A stretch of 55,618 bases of DNA from Blastococcus sp. CT_GayMR20 (lineage in GTDB: Bacteria > Actinomycetota > Actinomycetes > Mycobacteriales > Geodermatophilaceae). Each line of letters starts with the position of its first letter. Positions within the stretch are counted from its first letter, which is position 1. The stretch covers positions 1-55,618 of the forward strand of contig NZ_SPQM01000017.1 in assembly GCF_004570345.1 (NCBI RefSeq). The letters are read 5' to 3'. The notes below the pieces were generated by a model, which was given only the letters and a program-made list of their open reading frames with translations, was not told where the DNA came from and made no database searches. Shown here piece by piece: positions 51,262 to 55,618 of this stretch. The translations under genes were made by a program, and so were the position numbers.

Positions 51262-53208
51262 GTGACCCAGGGTGATGCCTCGCTGGTGGCCCCAACTCAC
51301 CGTAACGGATCTCTTCCGTTCCGTCGGAACTGGGCTGTCGCCGAGTCGCCCGCCGAACTGCCCCGGGACGACCGGACCAGCTGGCAGGAACGCATGGGCC
51401 TGACGGTCGAGGAGGCGCTCCAGCTGCCCGGGCTCACCGGCACCTCGGTGGCGGCCGGCAGCGCGGGTCTCGGCCGCGTCGTCCGCCACATGGTGGTCGA
51501 CGACCCCGCGGACCCGCTCGCGGCCGCCGGCCCCGACGTCCTCGTCGTCCTCGGGGCCCGGCTGCCGCCGGCCGATCCGGCCAACTGCCGGGCCCTGGTC
51601 GAGCGGCTGGACTCGATGGGCACGGCCGCGCTGGCCTACCGCCGGTCGGAGGGGCCGGCGCCCGTGCCGGGCGAGGTGCTCGCCGAGGCCGACCGGCGCG
51701 GTCTCCCGGTCCTCGCGCTCCCGGCCGGCGTCCGGCTGGACGAGATCGTCTCCGCCGTCCTCGGCGCCGTCGTGAGCAAGCAGAGCCAGGCCCTGGCCCT
51801 GACCTCCCGCATGGACGACGAGTTCATGGAGGTGGCGCTCACCGGTGGCGGCCTCGCGCAGGTCGCCCAGCGGCTGGCGGTGATGCTCGAGGGCACCGCC
51901 GTCCTCGGGCTCGGGCCCGACCGCGAGGTCGTCACCAGCGCCGGCCCGGCCGACGACGTCGCCGAGATCAGCGACTGGCTGTGGCTGCTGGACGCGGCGG
52001 CCGACGACGCCCTGGCCGAGCTGACGCCGTCCCGCCGGCTCTCCGGTGTCCGGGCCGACCAGACGGTGGTGACGCCGGCCGACGTCCTGGCCGACGCCGA
52101 CCTCTCGCCGGCCGACGGCATCCTGCTCGTCCCCGGGCACCACGAGCTGCCCGGCGGGGTGGGGGAGTACGCGGTCGCGCCGATCATGGCCGGCGACCAG
52201 CGGCACGGCTGGCTGGTCGCCGTGCACCGGACCGGGGTCATGATGCTGGGCGCCGGCGGTGTGCTGGAGCGGGCCGCGGTCATCGCCGCCCTCTCGGTCA
52301 TCCGGCTGCAGGCGGTGCACTCCGTCGAGCTGCGCTTCCAGGGAGACCTGGTGCGGCGGCTGGTCGGCGGCTCGGTCGGCCACACCGAGCGGACGCTGGC
52401 CTACACGCGGTCCTTCGGCTGGCGGCTCGACGGCCCGGTCGCCGTCCTCGTCACGGCCACCGAGACCGTGGCCGACGCGCAGGCCGACCCCACCAAGGCC
52501 CTCGACGTCCTGGACCGGCTGGCCGACGGCTGGCGGGCGGCGCTCGAGCCGGAGGTCGCCGGGGCGGCTGTCGCGGGCCTGGCCACCGAGATCGTCACGC
52601 TCCTCCCGCTCGACGGCCGCACAATGGAGGAGCTGTCCGGGCTCGTGGCGGCGGTGACCGGCCGGGTGAACGGGCGCCTGCGGCGGGTCGGACGGCTGCT
52701 GGGCACCGGCATCGGCCGGCCGGCGGACTCGCTGTCGGCGCTGCAGGAGGCGCACCGGCAGGCGCAGCGCGCCCTCGGGGTCGGGCAGGAGATCCACGGC
52801 GCCGCGTCGGTCACCCACTTCGACCAGCTGGGGGTCTTCCGGCTGCTGTCCCTCATCCCGGACAGCACCGAGCTGCGCACCTACGTCGACGAGGTGCTCG
52901 GCCCGCTCGCCGACGCCGCCGACCCCGACTCCGCGGACCTCCGCGACACGCTCCGGGTGCTCCTGGAGACCAACCTCAACGTCGCCGAGTCCGCGCGCCG
53001 CCTGCACTTCCACTACAACACCATGCGGTACCGGATCGGCAAGCTCGAGCGGCTGCTCGGCCCGTTCACGACCGACCCGACACTGCGGCTGAACCTGCTG
53101 CTGGCGCTGCACGCCGCCCGCATGCGGGGGCTCGACCAGCCGCACCGGCCGCCGGTCGAGGCCGGGCTGGCCCTCCCTCAGGACGACGGGCTGGACGCGC
53201 TCCTCTGA
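51262..53208 (+). CDS. PucR-family transcriptional regulator
   Basis: This is a large regulator (648 aa) of the PucR/CdaR type. After an unconserved leader of about 45 residues comes the PucR N-terminal domain (LTVEEALQLPGL at 47-58 to about 165, with RVVRHMVVDD and DVLVVLGA), then a sensory middle part, a GGDEF-like stretch (PVAVLVTATE), and the C-terminal helix-turn-helix near 560-610 (LLETNLNVAESARRL, HYNTMRYRIGKLERLLG). The family often responds to purine or allantoin catabolites. GTG at 51262 follows GAGGGGG (51249-51255) by 6 nt; starts further upstream have no such site. It is divergent from DUF2877 and 31 nt before DUF5995. The ligand is unknown. Confidence 0.88.
   Translation: MTQGDASLVAPTHRNGSLPFRRNWAVAESPAELPRDDRTSWQERMGLTVEEALQLPGLTGTSVAAGSAGLGRVVRHMVVDDPADPLAAAGPDVLVVLGARLPPADPANCRALVERLDSMGTAALAYRRSEGPAPVPGEVLAEADRRGLPVLALPAGVRLDEIVSAVLGAVVSKQSQALALTSRMDDEFMEVALTGGGLAQVAQRLAVMLEGTAVLGLGPDREVVTSAGPADDVAEISDWLWLLDAAADDALAELTPSRRLSGVRADQTVVTPADVLADADLSPADGILLVPGHHELPGGVGEYAVAPIMAGDQRHGWLVAVHRTGVMMLGAGGVLERAAVIAALSVIRLQAVHSVELRFQGDLVRRLVGGSVGHTERTLAYTRSFGWRLDGPVAVLVTATETVADAQADPTKALDVLDRLADGWRAALEPEVAGAAVAGLATEIVTLLPLDGRTMEELSGLVAAVTGRVNGRLRRVGRLLGTGIGRPADSLSALQEAHRQAQRALGVGQEIHGAASVTHFDQLGVFRLLSLIPDSTELRTYVDEVLGPLADAADPDSADLRDTLRVLLETNLNVAESARRLHFHYNTMRYRIGKLERLLGPFTTDPTLRLNLLLALHAARMRGLDQPHRPPVEAGLALPQDDGLDALL
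51304..51320. repeat. Perfect dyad AACGGA-N5-TCCGTT near the start of the PucR gene
   Basis: A 6-5-6 inverted repeat falls about 40 nt inside the coding sequence, in its poorly conserved leader. It is AT-richer than its surroundings. An autoregulatory operator is possible but unproven. Confidence 0.35.
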
Positions 53209-53239
53209 GCGCCGTCCGAACCGGGAGGACCCGCAGGCC

Positions 53240-53983
53240 GTGCTAGGTGGCGTGGACGCGCTCGTCACGCGCATGGAGGGCCTGCTGGAGCACATGGAGT
53301 CCTGCCGCGACCCGGCGCGGTTCTTCCTCGGCACGTACCTGCGGACGACCCGCGCGGTGCGCACGGCCCTGCTGGACGGGCTCTTCGAGGACCGCGAGTG
53401 GGTCGGCGACTGGATCGTCGACTTCGCCGGCCGCTACCTCGGGGCCCTCGAGGCCTACGGCGTCGAGCCCACCTCGGCTCCGCGGCCGTGGCAGCGGGCG
53501 TTCGGGGCCGACCCGGGGATGCGTCCGGAGGGGCACGTGCTGCTGGGCATGAACGCCCACATCAACTTCGACCTGCCGCTCTCGCTGATCGCGATGATCC
53601 CGCCCGCGGACTTCACCGATCCCGGCCGGCTGGCGCTCCGGCACCGCGACCACGAGCGGATCGACGGCATCCTCGCGTCCCGGATCGCCGCGGAGGACAT
53701 CGCCCTGGCCCTGGCCGGGGGTCGCCGGACGCCGCTCGACCGCGCGCTCACGCCGCTCAACCACCGGGCGAGCCGGCTCTTCCTGCGCGAGTCGCGGCGC
53801 AAGGTGTGGGCCAACACCGAGGCGCTGCACCGGGCCCGGCTGCGGGGTGCGGGCGACTTCGCCGTGGGCCGTGCGGACCTCGAGGCGGCCAGCGCCGACC
53901 GGGTCGCCGACCTGCTCCGCCCGGGGCCGGTGCTGCTCCGCCTCGCCGTGCACGGCTTCGGGGTCACGCTCCCGGCGACCTGA
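53240..53983 (+). CDS. DUF5995 family protein
   Basis: This 247-residue protein fits the DUF5995 family of actinobacteria, whose function is unknown. The distinctive motif NAHINFDLPL is at 105-114, preceded by the family's WQRAFG segment near 84-89 and followed by a helical C-terminal half rich in Arg and Ala. There is no signal peptide or membrane segment. GTG at 53240 has GGGAGG (53223-53228) 11 nt upstream; an in-frame GTG at 53252 is an alternative. It is 31 nt after the PucR-type gene on the same strand, so it may share its transcript. It converges on the DUF808 gene. Confidence 0.75.
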   Translation: MLGGVDALVTRMEGLLEHMESCRDPARFFLGTYLRTTRAVRTALLDGLFEDREWVGDWIVDFAGRYLGALEAYGVEPTSAPRPWQRAFGADPGMRPEGHVLLGMNAHINFDLPLSLIAMIPPADFTDPGRLALRHRDHERIDGILASRIAAEDIALALAGGRRTPLDRALTPLNHRASRLFLRESRRKVWANTEALHRARLRGAGDFAVGRADLEAASADRVADLLRPGPVLLRLAVHGFGVTLPAT

Positions 53984-54010
53984 TCGGCCCGCTCCCGTGC
54001 CGCGCTGCGG

Positions 54011-54955
54011 TCAGTGGCTCTCGGACCGGGCCTTCTTGCGCCGGTGGACCGTGAGGTCCATGACGACGACGATCAACGCGCCGACGACGAGCCCGAGGAG
54101 CGCGCTGCCGAGAGTGTTGACCAGCCAGCCCACGACCCCGCCGAGGGCTCCGGTGGCGTCGTGCGCCGCCTCCTTGAGGTGGTGCACGGTCTCGTACAGG
54201 AAGTGCAGGCCCAGTTCGTCGGTGCCGACCAGCAGGATGTGACCACCGACCCACAGCATCGCGACGGTGCCGATCACGGTGAGGGCACTGAGCAACCGCG
54301 GCATGGCCTTCACCAGCCCGTGGCCGAACCGGGCGACGCCCTTGCCCGAGCGCTGGGACAGGGACAGCCCGACGTCGTCCATCTTCACGATGAGGCCGAC
54401 GACGCCGTACACCAGCACCGTGATGCCGACCGCGACGACCGCCAGGATCACGGCCCGGGACACGAACGCCTCGGAGGCGACCTCGTTGAGCGAGATGACC
54501 ATGATCTCGGCGGACAGGATGAAGTCGGTGCGGACCGCCCCGGACACGATGGTCTTCTCGTCCGGCACGGCCTCGACCGCGGCGTGGGCGTCGTCGTGCC
54601 CGGTCATCCGGTGCCAGATCTTCTCCGCGCCCTCGTAGCAGAGGTAGGCGCCGCCGATCATGAGGATCGGGGTCAGGAGGAAGGGCAGGAACTGACTCAG
54701 CAGCAGGATCGCGGGCAGGATGATGAGCAGCTTGTTCCGCAGTGATCCCATCGCGATCTTGCGGATGATCGGCAGCTCGCGCTCCGCGGCCAGGCCGTGC
54801 ACGTACTGCGGCGTGACGGCCGTGTCGTCGACGACGACGCCGGCCGCCTTCACGCTGGCTCGGCCGGCTGCGGCCCCGATGTCGTCGACCGACGCTGCGG
54901 CGGCGCGTGCCAGCACCGCCACGTCGTCGAACAGGGCTACGAGTCCACCCGCCAC
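54011..54955 (-). CDS. DUF808 (YedI-like) family membrane protein
   Basis: This 314-residue inner-membrane protein belongs to the DUF808/YedI family of unknown function. It opens MAGGLVALFDDVAVLARAA, as family members do, and has DTAVTPQYVHGL and ERELPIIRKIAMGSLRNK, the usual conserved segment, near 45-75. About four to five hydrophobic segments follow: around 77-112 (probably two), 177-200, 222-245 and 284-305, with a charged basic tail. GTG at 54955 (minus strand) has GGAAGGA 6 nt upstream, and this start gives the conserved N-terminus. It diverges from the amidohydrolase gene. Confidence 0.85.
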   Translation of the reverse strand: MAGGLVALFDDVAVLARAAAASVDDIGAAAGRASVKAAGVVVDDTAVTPQYVHGLAAERELPIIRKIAMGSLRNKLLIILPAILLLSQFLPFLLTPILMIGGAYLCYEGAEKIWHRMTGHDDAHAAVEAVPDEKTIVSGAVRTDFILSAEIMVISLNEVASEAFVSRAVILAVVAVGITVLVYGVVGLIVKMDDVGLSLSQRSGKGVARFGHGLVKAMPRLLSALTVIGTVAMLWVGGHILLVGTDELGLHFLYETVHHLKEAAHDATGALGGVVGWLVNTLGSALLGLVVGALIVVVMDLTVHRRKKARSESH

Positions 54956-55066
54956 GGGAAGTCCTTCCGATCGGTCAGCACGACGTTCCTCGGCGGCGGT
55001 ACCCGCTCGGGCCGCGTGGATGCGCGGAGCCGCCCGTCTGGTACGAGAGTCTGCTTGAGTCCGGTC

Positions 55067-55618
55067 GTGAGCAGCGCACTGACTCCCGGAGGACAGCTCC
55101 TCGTCACCGACGCCCGCCTGCGCAGCGGCGCCGTCGTCGACGTGCACTGCGACGGCGGCGTCGTCACGGCGCTGGCGTCGTCCGGGCAGCTGACGCGGGC
55201 GCCCGGCGCCCAGGTCGTGCCTGCCGACGGCGGACTGGTCACCGAGCCCTTCGTCGACGCGCACCTGCACCTCGACAAGGTCCACACCCTCCCGCTGATC
55301 GGCGACGCCGCGCTGGAGGCCTACACGGCCGACGGCATGGCGGACTCCGCCCGGGGCATCGACCTGGCCCGGGCGGTCAAGCAGCACTACCGCGTCGAGA
55401 CGCTCCTGCCCGCGATCCGCTCCGTGCTCGCCGACGGGCAGCGCTTCGGCGTCCTGCACGTCCAGGCCTTCGCCGACGTCGACACGGCGGCCGGCCTGGT
55501 GGGGGTGCAGGCCGTGATGGCGGCGCGGGAGGAGTTCCGCGGGCGGGTCGACGTCTCGGTGGTCGCCTTCCCCCAGGACGGCGTCCTGCGGGACCCGGGC
55601 ACGGCGGACCTGGTCGAG
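55067..55618 (+). CDS. Cytosine-deaminase-like amidohydrolase, N-terminal part (runs off the window)
   Basis: 184 codons are open from GTG 55067 to the window end with no stop; the protein is incomplete. The sequence resembles the N-terminal part of CodA-type amidohydrolases: a small beta-sandwich start (TDARLRSGAVVDVHCDGG), then the metal site EPFVDAHLHLDK near 60-71 with the HLH pair, and VVAFPQDGVL near 166-175. At the place where CodA has RTHVDVD, this protein reads VQAFADVD, so the His is replaced. The substrate is therefore uncertain: cytosine, an isocytosine-like ring or another cyclic amide. It is divergent from DUF808 with 111 bp between. The missing part would hold the remaining metal ligands. 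Confidence 0.75.
   Translation, partial: MSSALTPGGQLLVTDARLRSGAVVDVHCDGGVVTALASSGQLTRAPGAQVVPADGGLVTEPFVDAHLHLDKVHTLPLIGDAALEAYTADGMADSARGIDLARAVKQHYRVETLLPAIRSVLADGQRFGVLHVQAFADVDTAAGLVGVQAVMAAREEFRGRVDVSVVAFPQDGVLRDPGTADLVE

Overview
The window is one large inverted repeat. Position x on one strand corresponds to position 55619-x on the other. Bases 1-27749 are the reverse complement of bases 27870-55618, and the two arms flank a unique 120-base spacer (27750-27869). Every gene is therefore present twice, in opposite orientation, apart from the carB codons in the spacer. I saw no difference between the arms: every gene and every site I compared matched. Both outer edges cut the same codon of the same amidohydrolase gene, and both inner edges fall inside carB. 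The simplest explanation is a fold-back chimera from amplification, a read or the assembly, with about 27.9 kb of real unique sequence, but a real inverted duplication cannot be excluded from sequence alone.

The organism is a high-GC actinobacterium. Evidence: very GC-rich coding with many GTG starts, an actinobacterial integration host factor (mIHF) beside gmk and rpoZ, the order carB-pyrK-pyrD-pyrF / mihF-gmk-rpoZ-coaBC-metK-priA-def-fmt-rsmB / rpe-ribD-ribE-ribBA-ribH-hisE-hisG, a helicase-degenerate PriA, a GPP34 protein and leaderless promoters (TANNNT 6-8 nt before a start codon). The content suggests the Geodermatophilaceae (Blastococcus/Geodermatophilus type); this is an inference.

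Layout, read outward along the right arm. (1) Pyrimidine block: 3' part of carB, pyrK, pyrD (NAD-linked class 1B dihydroorotate dehydrogenase), pyrF and a small coupled membrane protein, joined by 4-nt stop/start overlaps. (2) Nucleotide, transcription and cofactor block: mihF behind its own promoter, gmk, rpoZ, a strong hairpin, coaBC, metK, priA. (3) Translation block: def (leaderless), fmt (CTG start), rsmB; converging on it a GPP34 gene, which diverges from a small GNAT-like gene. (4) Riboflavin block: rpe, ribD, ribE, ribBA, ribH, running into hisE and hisG. rpe and RibBA are linked in logic: the pentose phosphate pathway supplies the ribulose 5-phosphate that RibB uses. (5) Accessory end: an SSI-like lipoprotein, a bidirectional terminator, a DUF2877 (AllH-like) gene divergent from a PucR-family regulator, a DUF5995 gene, a DUF808 membrane protein, and the start of a cytosine-deaminase-like amidohydrolase. 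This end may concern purine, pyrimidine or carbamoyl nitrogen metabolism.

The left arm repeats all of this as its mirror image. I found no tRNA, rRNA, CRISPR array, insertion sequence or phage gene. Full descriptions are given on right-arm entries; left-arm entries are short and point to their partner.
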